Source: Verrucomicrobiia bacterium
Lineage (GTDB): Bacteria; Verrucomicrobiota; Verrucomicrobiia; Limisphaerales; DASXHY01
NCBI GenBank assembly: GCA_035629175.1
Contig: DASPIL010000029.1
Coordinates: 1 to 64,000 of the forward strand
DNA length: 64,000 nucleotides
Direction: 5' to 3'
A program made the translations under genes and the position numbers. Positions within the stretch are counted from its first letter, which is position 1. Every line of letters begins with the position of its first letter. Shown here piece by piece: positions 47,055 to 55,918 of the stretch. Below the pieces are notes generated by a model that did no database searches, had not been told where the DNA came from, and saw only the letters and a list, made by a program, of their open reading frames with translations.

Positions 47055-49178
47055 ATGAACGCGAATCTCCGCAGCGCAGGTTCCCAAACCTGTCCAGCCT
47101 CCGCAATATCGCGACGAAGGCGGGGCGATACAGCAGACTCGGAGGGGCGGGCTGCGTCGCCCCGTCTCCGCCGCCTGGTTCAATTACTTCTGTTCGTTGC
47201 GCTGTTCGTCCCATCCCGCGTCGCAGCGGCTGAAATTGGTGCGCGCCCGCATGCGGCCGTTCAACCGATCGCACCCGGCGAAGCACGCTGGACATCCGGC
47301 TTCTGGGCCGACCGCATCGAACTGTGCCGAACCTCAACCTTGCCCGCCCTTTGGCGAATCATGGAAGGCACGAACCACACGCATTTCCTGCAGAACTTCC
47401 GAATCGCTGTTGGCGATGCGGAAGGACGATATCGCGGCGCGACGTTCAACGACGGCGAAGTCTACAAGGTGCTCGAAGCGAGCATCGCGATGCTTTCGAT
47501 GACGAATGATCCCACGCTGTCAGCACAGGTCGATTCGGCCATCGAGTTGATCGCACGCGCACAGCGGGACGATGGTTACCTGCATACGCAGGTGCTCGTG
47601 CGTCAGCGTAATGGCGATACCAATGCCGTTCCTTTTCAGAATCGGCATAACTTCGAGATGTACAACATGGGCCACTTGATGACGACCGCCGCGCTGCATC
47701 ATCGGGTGACGGGCAAAACCAATTTGCTGTCGGTTGCACGCAAGGCTGCCAATTTCATGCAGCGCACGTTCAATGAAGCCTCACCCGAGGCGGCGCGCAG
47801 TTCCGTTTGCCCATCGCATTACATGGGCATCGTTGATCTGTATCGTGTCACGGGCGAGGCCGAGTACCTCTCCCTCGCACGAAGATTCTTTGCGTTGCGG
47901 AGCCAGATCACCGATGGTGGCGATGACAATCAGGATCGCATCCCATTCGAACAGCAAACCAACGCCGTAGGACACGCGGTGCGCGCAAATTATCTCTACG
48001 CAGGCGCCGCGGACCTGTTCATGGAATCGGGCGACAAGACTTTATGGAATCCGCTGGAACCCATCTGGTCGAACCTGGTGCAACAGAAGATGTACATCAC
48101 GGGCGGGTGCGGTGCCCTGTACGATGGTGCCTCGCCTGACGCCTCGCGCGACCAGCGCTCAATCACGCGCACGCACCAGGCCTACGGACGAAATTATCAA
48201 TTGCCGAACACGACGGCCCACAATGAAACGTGCGCCAATATCGGGAACGTGCTGTGGAACTGGCGCATGTTCCTCGCGACCGGCGAAGCGCGGTTCATCG
48301 ACGTCGCCGAGCTCGCGATGCACAACAGTGTGCTGTCGGGAATGTCGCTGGATGGAACGAACTTTTTCTACGTGAATCCGCTCAGAACGACCGACCCGTT
48401 GCCCACGGAACTGCGATGGAAGCATCAGCGCGTGCCGTTTATCAGTTCATTTTGCTGCCCGCCCAACCTCGCGCGGACACTCGCTCACAGTCCCGAATTC
48501 GCGTACGCAAAATCCGATCGCACCGTCTGGATCAACCTGTATGGCGGAAGCCGGCTCAACACGGAGGTTCCGGGAATAGGCCGCGTGAAGCTGCTGCAGG
48601 AAACTGAGTTTCCTTGGAGCGGCCGCGTTCGTGTGCGTGTTGAGGAAAGCTCAGGCACTGAGTTTTCAATGAAGCTTCGAATCCCTGAATGGGCGGATGG
48701 TTTTACAGTTCGAGTGAACCAACAACCGGTGGGAACTTCGGAAACAACGGCGGGAACCTATGTTGAATTGAAGCGTGAGTGGAAGCCGGGCGATCTTGTG
48801 GACGTTGACCTGGAAATGCCGATCCGCTTGCTCGAAGCAAATCCGCTGGTGGAAGAAACCGTGGGACAGCTGGCATTCAAGCGCGGGCCGACTGTATATT
48901 GCGTCGAATCGACGGATCTCCCGGCAGGAGTGAAGCCCCACGATGTTGTGATCTCGCCCGCAACTGAGTTTCTTGCGCGACACGACACGCGGCTGTTGGG
49001 CGGCGTTGTGACGCTCGACGGCGTTGTTGGGATTCGCACGAATGCGCCGTGGGGGAAAGAGCTCTATCGCCAGGTTCAACCAGCGGCGGCGCGGCAGCAG
49101 CGTATTCGATTGGTGCCGTATTCAACGTGGCAGAATCGCGGCGCGTCGGAAATGTCCGTGTGGTTGCGAAGAGAGTAG
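47055..49178 (+). CDS. GH127 beta-L-arabinofuranosidase with RPT1 N-terminus
   Basis: A 707-residue secreted beta-L-arabinofuranosidase of GH127 (formerly DUF1680). The zinc/cysteine active site typical of the family is visible: E391-T-C393 in HNETCANIGN and C467-C468 in SFCCPPNLAR; the first Cys of the pair would be the nucleophile by analogy with HypBA1. WTSGFWADR and NMGHLMTTAALHH also fit. The ATG lies 1 nt after the upstream stop. Residues about 5-38 are RPT1 (RSAGSQTCPASA), then comes a hydrophobic signal (LVQLLLFVALFVPSRVAA). The TAG stop is the first codon of the RPT1 copy that follows. Confidence 0.95.
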   Translation: MNANLRSAGSQTCPASAISRRRRGDTADSEGRAASPRLRRLVQLLLFVALFVPSRVAAAEIGARPHAAVQPIAPGEARWTSGFWADRIELCRTSTLPALWRIMEGTNHTHFLQNFRIAVGDAEGRYRGATFNDGEVYKVLEASIAMLSMTNDPTLSAQVDSAIELIARAQRDDGYLHTQVLVRQRNGDTNAVPFQNRHNFEMYNMGHLMTTAALHHRVTGKTNLLSVARKAANFMQRTFNEASPEAARSSVCPSHYMGIVDLYRVTGEAEYLSLARRFFALRSQITDGGDDNQDRIPFEQQTNAVGHAVRANYLYAGAADLFMESGDKTLWNPLEPIWSNLVQQKMYITGGCGALYDGASPDASRDQRSITRTHQAYGRNYQLPNTTAHNETCANIGNVLWNWRMFLATGEARFIDVAELAMHNSVLSGMSLDGTNFFYVNPLRTTDPLPTELRWKHQRVPFISSFCCPPNLARTLAHSPEFAYAKSDRTVWINLYGGSRLNTEVPGIGRVKLLQETEFPWSGRVRVRVEESSGTEFSMKLRIPEWADGFTVRVNQQPVGTSETTAGTYVELKREWKPGDLVDVDLEMPIRLLEANPLVEETVGQLAFKRGPTVYCVESTDLPAGVKPHDVVISPATEFLARHDTRLLGGVVTLDGVVGIRTNAPWGKELYRQVQPAAARQQRIRLVPYSTWQNRGASEMSVWLRRE
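47071..47165 (+). repeat. RPT1 copy g, in frame in the GH127 gene
   Basis: A shortened copy: GCGCAGGTTCCCAAACCTG, then CCTCCGCAATATCGCGACGA, GGGGCGATACAGC and AGACTCGGAGGGGCGG. It uses the RSAG.QT reading frame, the same as copy e. Confidence 0.85.
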
Positions 49179-49352
49179 CGCAGACTCCGAGTCTGCTGTA
49201 TCACCCGTCCCGCGTAGCAGTTGCTGCGGAAGGTGGACAGGTTTCAAACCTGCATGCGCGGATTGCGCCCGGCCGGCTTGGAAACACGGCGATAGCCCGT
49301 CCTGCGTAGCAGCTACTGCGGAGCGCAGGACAGATTGGAAACGCGCCCTACA
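49173..49352. repeat. RPT1 copy h, between GH127 and GH43 genes
   Basis: It fills almost the whole 200-bp gap. The leading GTAGCGCAG overlaps the GH127 stop codon. Then come the palindrome GCAGACTCCGAGTCTGC (49180-49196), TGTATCACCCGTCC, GTAGCAGTTGCTGCGGAAGG, ACAGGTTTCAAACCTG, GGCCGGCTTGGAAACACGGC, GATAGCCCGTCC and GTAGCAGCTACTGCGGAGCG. Confidence 0.92.
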
Positions 49353-49379
49353 AAAGTCTTTTGAGTATTTGACCAGGCT

Positions 49380-50327
49380 ATGAAACCTAAACTGATTGCG
49401 GCTTTTTTCTGCCTTCTTGGCTGGTGCTCGTTTTCGTCGTCCGCAGCCTCCACGAACGACACGGTTTACATGTTCACGTCGTTCCGCGAGAACGGGCAGG
49501 ACGGGTTGCGATTCCTCTACAGCTTCGACGCGCTGCATTGGACGAACGTCCCCGGGACGTTCATGAAACCGAACGTGGGCGGAAAAATCCTCCGCGATCC
49601 CAGCATCGTTCGCGGACCCGACGGAACCTTCCACCTCGTTTGGACCACGGCGTGGCGCGGGGACAAGGGATTCGGCTACGCGAGTTCCACGAACCTCATC
49701 AACTGGTCGGAGCAGAAGTTTGTCGAGGCCATGAAGCACGAGCCCGACACGGCGAACGTCTGGGCGCCGGAATTGTTCTACGACGACGCCGCGCGGGAGT
49801 TTGTCATCTGCTGGGCGTCCACGATTCCCGGCCGCTTTCCCGATCACCTCGAGCCGAGGACGAACAATCATCGGATGTATTACACCACCACGACGGACTT
49901 CAAAACGTTCACCCCAACGAAGCTGTACCTGGATCCGGACTTCAGTGTCATCGACTGTCAGATCGTGAAACGCGATACGCACGATTTCGTTTTGTTGCTG
50001 AAGGACAACACACGTCCGCAGCGGGACATCCGGGTTGCATTTGGTGATGGGCCGCTCGGGCCGTGGCGCAATATTTCGCCGCCGTTCACGGAGAAGTTCA
50101 CTGAAGGCCCGTGCGCGATGAAGGTAGGCGAGGAGTGGCTGATTTATTTTGATGTCTACCAACGCAATATTTACGGCGCGATGAAGACGCGCGATTTCAA
50201 GACGTTTACCGACATCACGAGCGAAGTTTCCTTTCCCGAACATCACAAGCACGGCACGGCATTTCGGGCACCTCGAGCGCTTCTAAACAATCTGCTGAAG
50301 CAGGCACGCGACGCTGGCAATCAGTGA
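49380..50327 (+). CDS. GH43-like secreted arabinosidase or xylosidase
   Basis: A 315-residue five-bladed beta-propeller glycosidase of clan GH-F. The expected acidic triad is visible: Asp73 in ILRDPSIVRGPDG (base), the Asp of FSVIDCQIVK (modulator) and the Glu of FTEGPCAMK (acid). A signal peptide ends at SSSAAST. GH43 enzymes release L-arabinose or xylose, which matches the GH127 upstream. It starts after RPT1 copy h and is followed 15 bp later by a TIM-barrel isomerase. Confidence 0.88.
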   Translation: MKPKLIAAFFCLLGWCSFSSSAASTNDTVYMFTSFRENGQDGLRFLYSFDALHWTNVPGTFMKPNVGGKILRDPSIVRGPDGTFHLVWTTAWRGDKGFGYASSTNLINWSEQKFVEAMKHEPDTANVWAPELFYDDAAREFVICWASTIPGRFPDHLEPRTNNHRMYYTTTTDFKTFTPTKLYLDPDFSVIDCQIVKRDTHDFVLLLKDNTRPQRDIRVAFGDGPLGPWRNISPPFTEKFTEGPCAMKVGEEWLIYFDVYQRNIYGAMKTRDFKTFTDITSEVSFPEHHKHGTAFRAPRALLNNLLKQARDAGNQ

Positions 50328-50342
50328 CGGCCCCTTCCAATC

Positions 50343-51173
50343 ATGATCCTGCGACACATTGCAAACCTCTGGACATTCATGGGCCATCCCACCATGGCGA
50401 GCGAGTGGTCGCTGGATGAAAAGCTGCGGACGATCAAAGAAGCCGGGTTCGACGGCGTTTGCTGGGCGGGAAGTCCTGAACTGCGCGATGGCTGCCGTCG
50501 TTATGGCTTAATCTTTGTGGGCGGGATGGCATCGGGCAGCGCAGCAGATTTTCCGCGCCTGTTGCAGGAGCAGAAAGACTGCGGGGCCGTTCAGGTCAAC
50601 GTGCAGCTTGCGTCTCCTGACACGCCCGCCCATGAAGCCCTGGAGCTCGCGCTCACATTGAATCGCGAAGCGAAGCGCGTTGGCATCATTGCCGCGATTG
50701 AAACGCATCGCGGCACCTGCACTGAAACTCCTGAAAAGCATTATGCATTGTGCGATGCGTATGAGAAAGCAACAGGCGGGTTGCTTTCGTGTTCGATCGA
50801 TTTTTCCCACTTCGCCGTCGTGAAGCATTTGGTCCCGGGAAATTTCGTTTCACGCCTTCTCACCCGGTCCGATCTGGTTCAGCACGCGCAGCAGTTTCAT
50901 TTCCGCCCGTTTAACGGTCATCATGGGCAAGTGCCGATTACGGACGCGAAGGGCAACCTCACGCAAGAGGTCAACGACTGGCTGCCGTTTGCTGAAGCGC
51001 TGATGCGGTGCTGGATGGAAGGCAATCGCGGTTCGGATCGTGAAATCTTCATCTGTCCTGAACTGGGCCCGCTCGAGGGAGGCTACTGTCTCTCGACCTT
51101 CCGAAATTCCTGGGAGGAAGCAAAGGTCCTGAGGATCGAAATTGAGCGGCTTTGGAACCGTGTGACGAAGTGA
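50343..51173 (+). CDS. Sugar phosphate isomerase/epimerase-like TIM-barrel protein
   Basis: A 276-residue cytoplasmic protein of the xylose isomerase-like TIM-barrel superfamily. KLRTIKEAGFDGVCW is the usual first barrel segment; metal-binding candidates are the Glu of AIETHRGT, the Asp and His of SIDFSHF, and the Glu of ICPELGP. No signal peptide is present. As the last gene of the carbohydrate operon it may isomerise or epimerise an imported sugar. The substrate is unknown. Confidence 0.85.
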   Translation: MILRHIANLWTFMGHPTMASEWSLDEKLRTIKEAGFDGVCWAGSPELRDGCRRYGLIFVGGMASGSAADFPRLLQEQKDCGAVQVNVQLASPDTPAHEALELALTLNREAKRVGIIAAIETHRGTCTETPEKHYALCDAYEKATGGLLSCSIDFSHFAVVKHLVPGNFVSRLLTRSDLVQHAQQFHFRPFNGHHGQVPITDAKGNLTQEVNDWLPFAEALMRCWMEGNRGSDREIFICPELGPLEGGYCLSTFRNSWEEAKVLRIEIERLWNRVTK

Positions 51174-51522
51174 GGTGCGGGATTTTAATCACGGATGGAC
51201 ACGGATGAACACGGATTTGAAGAAAACTGTTGAAACGCTAAAAAGCTGAAACTTCCACCACGCCCGCGTGGATCACGCTGAAGCAGGCTGCGGCCTGCGC
51301 TCCCGTCCGACGTCTCTTTTCTTCGCGACCTTCGCGACCTTCGCGCGAGGCTAGTTTGCTTGACCACGGATTCGGAGGGCGGCCGAGTCCACGCGAACCA
51401 CGGCTATTGAGCGAATTGGTTGATGATCACGGGAGCCACCGTGCGCGGCGGTTCGTAGAATTCCCTTCAGCGGTTACTCTGTGCGCCCGATACGATCGGG
51501 ATCTCAGAACAACTCGCACATA
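51174..51522. other. Intergenic region with RPT3 phrases
   Basis: About 350 bp with no gene. It holds ATCACGGATGGACACGGATG with a continuation ACACGGAT at 51187-51217, a GCAGGCTGCGGCCTGC palindrome near 51283-51298, tandem CGCGACCTT units at about 51318-51348, and the leader of the giant secreted gene. Confidence 0.65.
51185..51360. repeat. RPT3 phrases
   Basis: Two extragenic phrases that recur elsewhere in the window: tandem (G)GACACGGAT units at 51187-51217 (also near 58676-58696 inverted) and TCTTCGCGACCTTCGCGACC at about 51316-51350 (inverted at about 55650-55675). They are non-coding and low in complexity. Confidence 0.65.
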
Positions 51523-54500
51523 ATGAACAGAACGGGACTGCAATCGGGCCTTTCACCAGCATCGCTCTTAAGGCCAGCGTTCAAGCACTTTGCTGGACAC
51601 AATTTTGTCAAAGTTCCGGCGGTTCTTCTCTGCCTGGTTCAAATCGCGGTCGCAATCGCGGCGCTTGAAATTCGAGGATTTGCCGCGCCGTCGAGCCCTC
51701 CCGACAAAACCTTTTCACCGCCACCCCAAATCTTCGTGCGGCCCGGCGGGATCAGCTATCGCTGGAAATTCGGAACCGGAACCACGCCCCTCGGCGGCTA
51801 TCCTGGATCGTATCCCGTAACGTCGGTCGGAATCTACAACGTCCCCGCGTTCGGATGGGTCGTCACGCGCGGTTATTTTCAATACAGCGCGGACGGCGAG
51901 AACTGGACGACTTACACGATGGGCACTTCACCCTCGTACATCGCAAACCCGGCCAACTACTGGCGATTCGTCGATACCAGTCCCGCCGACACGACAAGCA
52001 TGAACAACTTCGGCACGTCCTGGACCCTGCAGGGCCCGCCTTCTTCAGTGTCATCCGGCGGCAATGTTTATCCCGACAACGCGCCGACCAACATCATTTC
52101 CGACAACATCGCTGCAGTAATTCTCAACAACGCCGCCAGCGGCAGCGTCGTGGCGACGATGAAGCCCGGAGACACAGGCGATACTCGCGGCGGGTTTTGG
52201 GTCATTGAAGAACAGTCGGTGCCGAATTTGTTCACGATCTCGTTCGATCGCACCGCCAACAATTTTGCGCAGGTGAAGCTTGGGAGTGGAACGATTCCAG
52301 CCATCGGTCAGACAGCTTCGGTTACGCTGCGCTATCACGATGTTTATCAAACCGATTTCAACGGTGATCCCATTCCGGGCGAAGGTTTCAGCAAGGTGTT
52401 CACGTTCACGGTGGTTCCCGAATCGACGAAGGATCTGAACTTCACAGACGACATCGCGGTGAACACTTACACAACCAACACGCAAAGCGGCGCGTCCATC
52501 GCGACCCTTAGCGACGGCACCTTTGTCGTCGTCTGGCAATCCGCCGGGCAGAACGGGAAGCTTCTTGCGCCGTTCGTAAATCATGGTCTCTACGGTCAGC
52601 GCTATTCCAGCACAGGCGTTCGAATCGGGAATGAGTTCGTCATTGCCAGTTCCGATCCAGCGGCCGACGAGTCAACCCCTGTGGTCACGCCGCTGAATAA
52701 TGGACGTTTCGCTGTGGCGTACCTCTACGCTGGCAGCGCCTACAATGTTCGATTTCGCATTGTCGAGGCGGATGGAAGCGTGGGACCCGAACTTTCCGCC
52801 AGCACATCCAGCGGGCAGCATTACTCGCCCGCAATCGCGACACTGAGCGATGGATCGATTGTCGTCGCATGGCTCCACGAAAGCTGGGAGGTGCGGTTGC
52901 GACGCTTCGCCGCGGCCGATGGCGCCCCGCTGTCAGGCGAGACTGTGATCGCAGCGGCTGGATCAGGCCCGGGCATCGCCGCACTCAGCAATGGAAGTTA
53001 TGCTGTCACGTGGGCGGATCCCAATACTTACGAAATCGTGGCGCGGGTGGGGGCAAACGGCGCAGACCAAAGCACGGGAATCCTGTGGACCGGCTATAGT
53101 CCTCCGCGCGTCGCGTCGATCGCGAATGGATTCGTCGTCGCTTCCGAAGCGTGGGCAGATCCGAATTTTTCGCACATTGAGGCTGCGCGATTTAACAATA
53201 CTGGCGCGTTGCAGGGGATCGCGTTTCGGGTCAACACGAACACAGCCACGCTGTATGCCGCATCGATTGCGGGACTCTCAGGCGGAGGCTTTGTGATCAC
53301 CTGGACATCCGACGCGGACGACTTCGACCTGCGCGGGGTTTTTGGCCGCCGCTACACTGCGAATGGAACGCCCGTCGACGACGGCTGGTTCCAGGTAAAC
53401 GAGCATCGATCCGGCGACCAGGCCATCACTTCAGTAACAGCACTTTCCAATGATCGATTCGCCGTCGCGTGGACAGATGTTGACGCCGGGCTCGATTCAA
53501 ACGTTGAGGCCCGCGTTCTCCTTCCGTCCAACGCAGCTCCCAGCGTGGCGGCGAATTCAGGCACGATCACTGTGGGCGAGGGGAGCCTTGCTGGAAACAG
53601 CGGCACATTTGGCGATGCCGATGGAAACGCAACGGTGAATCTCTCGGCCTCGGTGGGATCGGTGATCGCCGATTCCGGCGCGGGCACGTGGGCGTGGACG
53701 TTGACCACACTGGATGGACCCGAGGATGCTGCGACGGTGACAATCACAGTCACCGACGGAATTGCAACCAACTCAACCTCCTTCACTCTGGCAGTAACCA
53801 ACGTTGCTCCCGTGGTGGTTGGACGTGTCATCACGATCCTCGAAAATCAGGTAACCAACATTCTGCTTGAAGCGAGCGATCCTGGAACGGATGCCGTCGA
53901 CTGGGTCATCGTGGCAAATCCAACCAACGGAACGCTCTCAGGCATTGCGCCGAATCTTGTTTATACGCCCAGTACGAACACACATGGAACGGACACGTTC
54001 GCAGTAAATGCCGTGGACTCCGATGGTGCGGAGAGTGACACGGCGTGGTTCAGCATCAACATTCTTGACGTGAACCAGCCGCCGATTGCTGGGGCGGACA
54101 GCATCGCCAGGCCAAATACAACACGCGTTGCGAAAACTGCAAAGGCGCTCTTGCTGGGCAATGACAGCGATCCAGATTCGGATCCGCTGACGATAGCATC
54201 GGTTGCGCAGCCGATGCCTCCAGGCGCGACGGTCGCTTTCGCTGGAAACTTTGTTGTCTACACAGCACCGGCCACGAACGCAGGCAACGGCAGTTTCGTT
54301 TACGTTTTGAGCGACGGGCCAGGAGGGCATCTGGTCACTAACACCGTGCAGGTTTTGGAAATCGCAGGAAGCCCGGCCGTTTCAGCACCGAACGTCGCCG
54401 CTATCACGGCCGCGGGGAGCGATTACGTTCTGAAGTTCATCGGGGTTCCAGCAAATGCGTATCGTGTTCAGTACACGACAACGCAAATCGCGCCCTACGT

Positions 54501-54618
54501 GTGGAACGAGTTCAATCCTCTCGCAGTCCACATTGCGCCGACAAATGGCGTGTTCGAACACATTGACGTCAATCCGCCCGATTCAATGCGCCTGTACCGC
54601 GCCGTTCCGCATCCGTGA
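51523..54618 (+). CDS. Giant secreted protein with cadherin/Ig-like domains
   Basis: A 1031-residue secreted protein with a long n-region and a hydrophobic segment (VPAVLLCLVQIAVAIAAL). The middle has repeats of the type IATLSDGTFVVVWQS and ITSVTALSNDRFAVAWTD, a beta-propeller-like or phytase-like pattern. From about residue 680 Ig/cadherin-like units follow (TITVGEGSLAGNSGTFGDAD; NQPPIAGADSI; NDSDPDSDPLTIASV). The C-terminal module (VPANAYRVQYTT to MRLYRAVPHP) resembles common verrucomicrobial tails. ATG 51523 is preferred to the upstream GTG. It is probably a surface or matrix protein; the PEP-CTERM gene follows 25 bp later. Confidence 0.85.
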   Translation: MNRTGLQSGLSPASLLRPAFKHFAGHNFVKVPAVLLCLVQIAVAIAALEIRGFAAPSSPPDKTFSPPPQIFVRPGGISYRWKFGTGTTPLGGYPGSYPVTSVGIYNVPAFGWVVTRGYFQYSADGENWTTYTMGTSPSYIANPANYWRFVDTSPADTTSMNNFGTSWTLQGPPSSVSSGGNVYPDNAPTNIISDNIAAVILNNAASGSVVATMKPGDTGDTRGGFWVIEEQSVPNLFTISFDRTANNFAQVKLGSGTIPAIGQTASVTLRYHDVYQTDFNGDPIPGEGFSKVFTFTVVPESTKDLNFTDDIAVNTYTTNTQSGASIATLSDGTFVVVWQSAGQNGKLLAPFVNHGLYGQRYSSTGVRIGNEFVIASSDPAADESTPVVTPLNNGRFAVAYLYAGSAYNVRFRIVEADGSVGPELSASTSSGQHYSPAIATLSDGSIVVAWLHESWEVRLRRFAAADGAPLSGETVIAAAGSGPGIAALSNGSYAVTWADPNTYEIVARVGANGADQSTGILWTGYSPPRVASIANGFVVASEAWADPNFSHIEAARFNNTGALQGIAFRVNTNTATLYAASIAGLSGGGFVITWTSDADDFDLRGVFGRRYTANGTPVDDGWFQVNEHRSGDQAITSVTALSNDRFAVAWTDVDAGLDSNVEARVLLPSNAAPSVAANSGTITVGEGSLAGNSGTFGDADGNATVNLSASVGSVIADSGAGTWAWTLTTLDGPEDAATVTITVTDGIATNSTSFTLAVTNVAPVVVGRVITILENQVTNILLEASDPGTDAVDWVIVANPTNGTLSGIAPNLVYTPSTNTHGTDTFAVNAVDSDGAESDTAWFSINILDVNQPPIAGADSIARPNTTRVAKTAKALLLGNDSDPDSDPLTIASVAQPMPPGATVAFAGNFVVYTAPATNAGNGSFVYVLSDGPGGHLVTNTVQVLEIAGSPAVSAPNVAAITAAGSDYVLKFIGVPANAYRVQYTTTQIAPYVWNEFNPLAVHIAPTNGVFEHIDVNPPDSMRLYRAVPHP

Positions 54619-54643
54619 TCCACTCTCTTCATCGAACTTTTAC

Positions 54644-55312
54644 ATGAAACCCGTATTACATGTTGCCATCGCAATGGCCGCTTCTGCCGGCATTGCCTCC
54701 GCTGAACTCATCACTGAACCCACCCGTGTATTCGACGTCGATTTGACGATCGGGGATCCACAGGATCCGCCGATGGTATTTCTGCAAACGATTGGCGATT
54801 CGCCGATTCTTTCGATCACGCGCGTGGAGATTGGATTGCATCTCGTTGGCACGTCGCCGGATAATGGATTCGCGAGTGACATGTTTGTGTCGCTCAACGC
54901 GGATTTCGGGCCCACGAGCATTCTGTTGAACCGCGTGGGGATGAGCAGTGGCGATCCGATCGGATTTTTTTACGACGGCTGGAACGTGACGTTTCGCGAC
55001 GGCGCGCCCGCCGGAGACATTCACGTGTGGGACCAGGGAACGGGAGTTTTGACAGGCACTTACGAACCCGACGGCCGCACGCTGCCGTTTGACACGGAAA
55101 GATTGAGTCTTCTGGAAGTGTTTAACGGACGTCCTGCAAACGGGGAGTGGCGACTGGCGGTTGGCGACCTTTCAGAAGGCGCCGAAATGAAACTTGTCTC
55201 GTGGTCACTGACATTCTCGGGAGAAACAGTAATCCCCGAGCCTTCGAGCCATGCGCTGTTGGGCCTGGGCATCGCCGCGTTAGCACTTCGCCGTCGAAGC
55301 GCAAAGAGTTAG
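54644..55312 (+). CDS. PEP-CTERM protein with proprotein-convertase P-domain-like fold
   Basis: A 222-residue secreted protein with signal peptide LHVAIAMAASAGIASA. The body resembles a P-domain (jelly-roll), seen best in NGRPANGEWRLAVGDLSEGA and LVSWSLTFSG. It ends with IPEPSSHALLGLGIAALAL and RRRSAKS, a PEP-CTERM sorting signal. P-domains elsewhere accompany subtilisin-like proteases, but no protease is attached here. It follows the giant secreted gene by 25 bp and is probably co-transcribed. Confidence 0.9.
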   Translation: MKPVLHVAIAMAASAGIASAELITEPTRVFDVDLTIGDPQDPPMVFLQTIGDSPILSITRVEIGLHLVGTSPDNGFASDMFVSLNADFGPTSILLNRVGMSSGDPIGFFYDGWNVTFRDGAPAGDIHVWDQGTGVLTGTYEPDGRTLPFDTERLSLLEVFNGRPANGEWRLAVGDLSEGAEMKLVSWSLTFSGETVIPEPSSHALLGLGIAALALRRRSAKS

Positions 55313-55918
55313 CGACCATCGCGCTGCGCGGTCTCCCGGCTGTGTAGCGCAACGGCATTCAGGGGCGTCTCGCCGCTAAGGAAAATTCCAACGGCCGCAG
55401 CAATTGATTCCTTTGCTAAGCGGCGTCGAGTGCTCCTGCTGCGTAGGTGATATCTGCGTTATCGGCAACTCCACAACCGCGTCTCAACAGAGCGACAACA
55501 GCTTCTCCGGTGTGACTGTCATCAGGGAAGACGCCAAATGTCAGCACCCAGCTACCCTGAATCTCCTCGTCTTGAAACGGCGGGAAACCAAACTCGCCTG
55601 CAACTTTCCGAACCGCCGGTTCGTCGTTAACCCCGAGATGCCTCACGCGGAGGCCGCGAAGGTCGCGAAGAAACAAGACATTTAACAGAAAAATGCAGAG
55701 AAAACGGAGAGGGGAGCTCATCAAAAGCAGGAGAACCACGAATCACACGAAACACACGAAATGGGATCGGAGTTTCCCTTTGCATCCTGTGTTTCTCACT
55801 TCCCTGTTCGCGACAATTCGAGAAATTCGCGTAAACCCGTTTTCCCCGTTTCAGCCTTTCAGCTTTTAGCATCTCAGCCGTGTCGATCCGGTTACGCCAG
55901 TAAAGAGTGGCAAGTCTG
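55313..55918. other. Intergenic region with RPT3 and a doubtful minus-strand frame
   Basis: About 600 bp without a secure gene. A 76-codon minus-strand frame from GTG 55646 to 55416 gives a protein-like product (GEFGFPPFQDEEIQGSWVLT), possibly a gene remnant. Its start directly follows RPT3 sequence. RPT3 phrases lie at about 55636-55680 and 55736-55762 (CCACGAATCACACGAAACAC). The rest is the 3' flank of the TIR gene. Confidence 0.55.
55636..55762. repeat. RPT3 phrases downstream of the TIR gene
   Basis: GCCGCGAAGGTCGCGAAGAA is the inverse of the phrase at 51316-51350. CCACGAATCACACGAAACAC is a second phrase, related to TTCGTGGTTCGTGG at 58594-58607 on the other side of the TIR gene. Confidence 0.6.

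Noticed and set aside
21041-49352. Reading the palindromic repeats as a CRISPR array
   Set aside because: Copies are scattered over the window, differ in length and lack regular spacers, and no cas gene is present.
55404-55685. A 93-codon plus-strand frame
   Set aside because: It runs through RPT3 sequence at its end, has no clear ribosome-binding site and no family signature.
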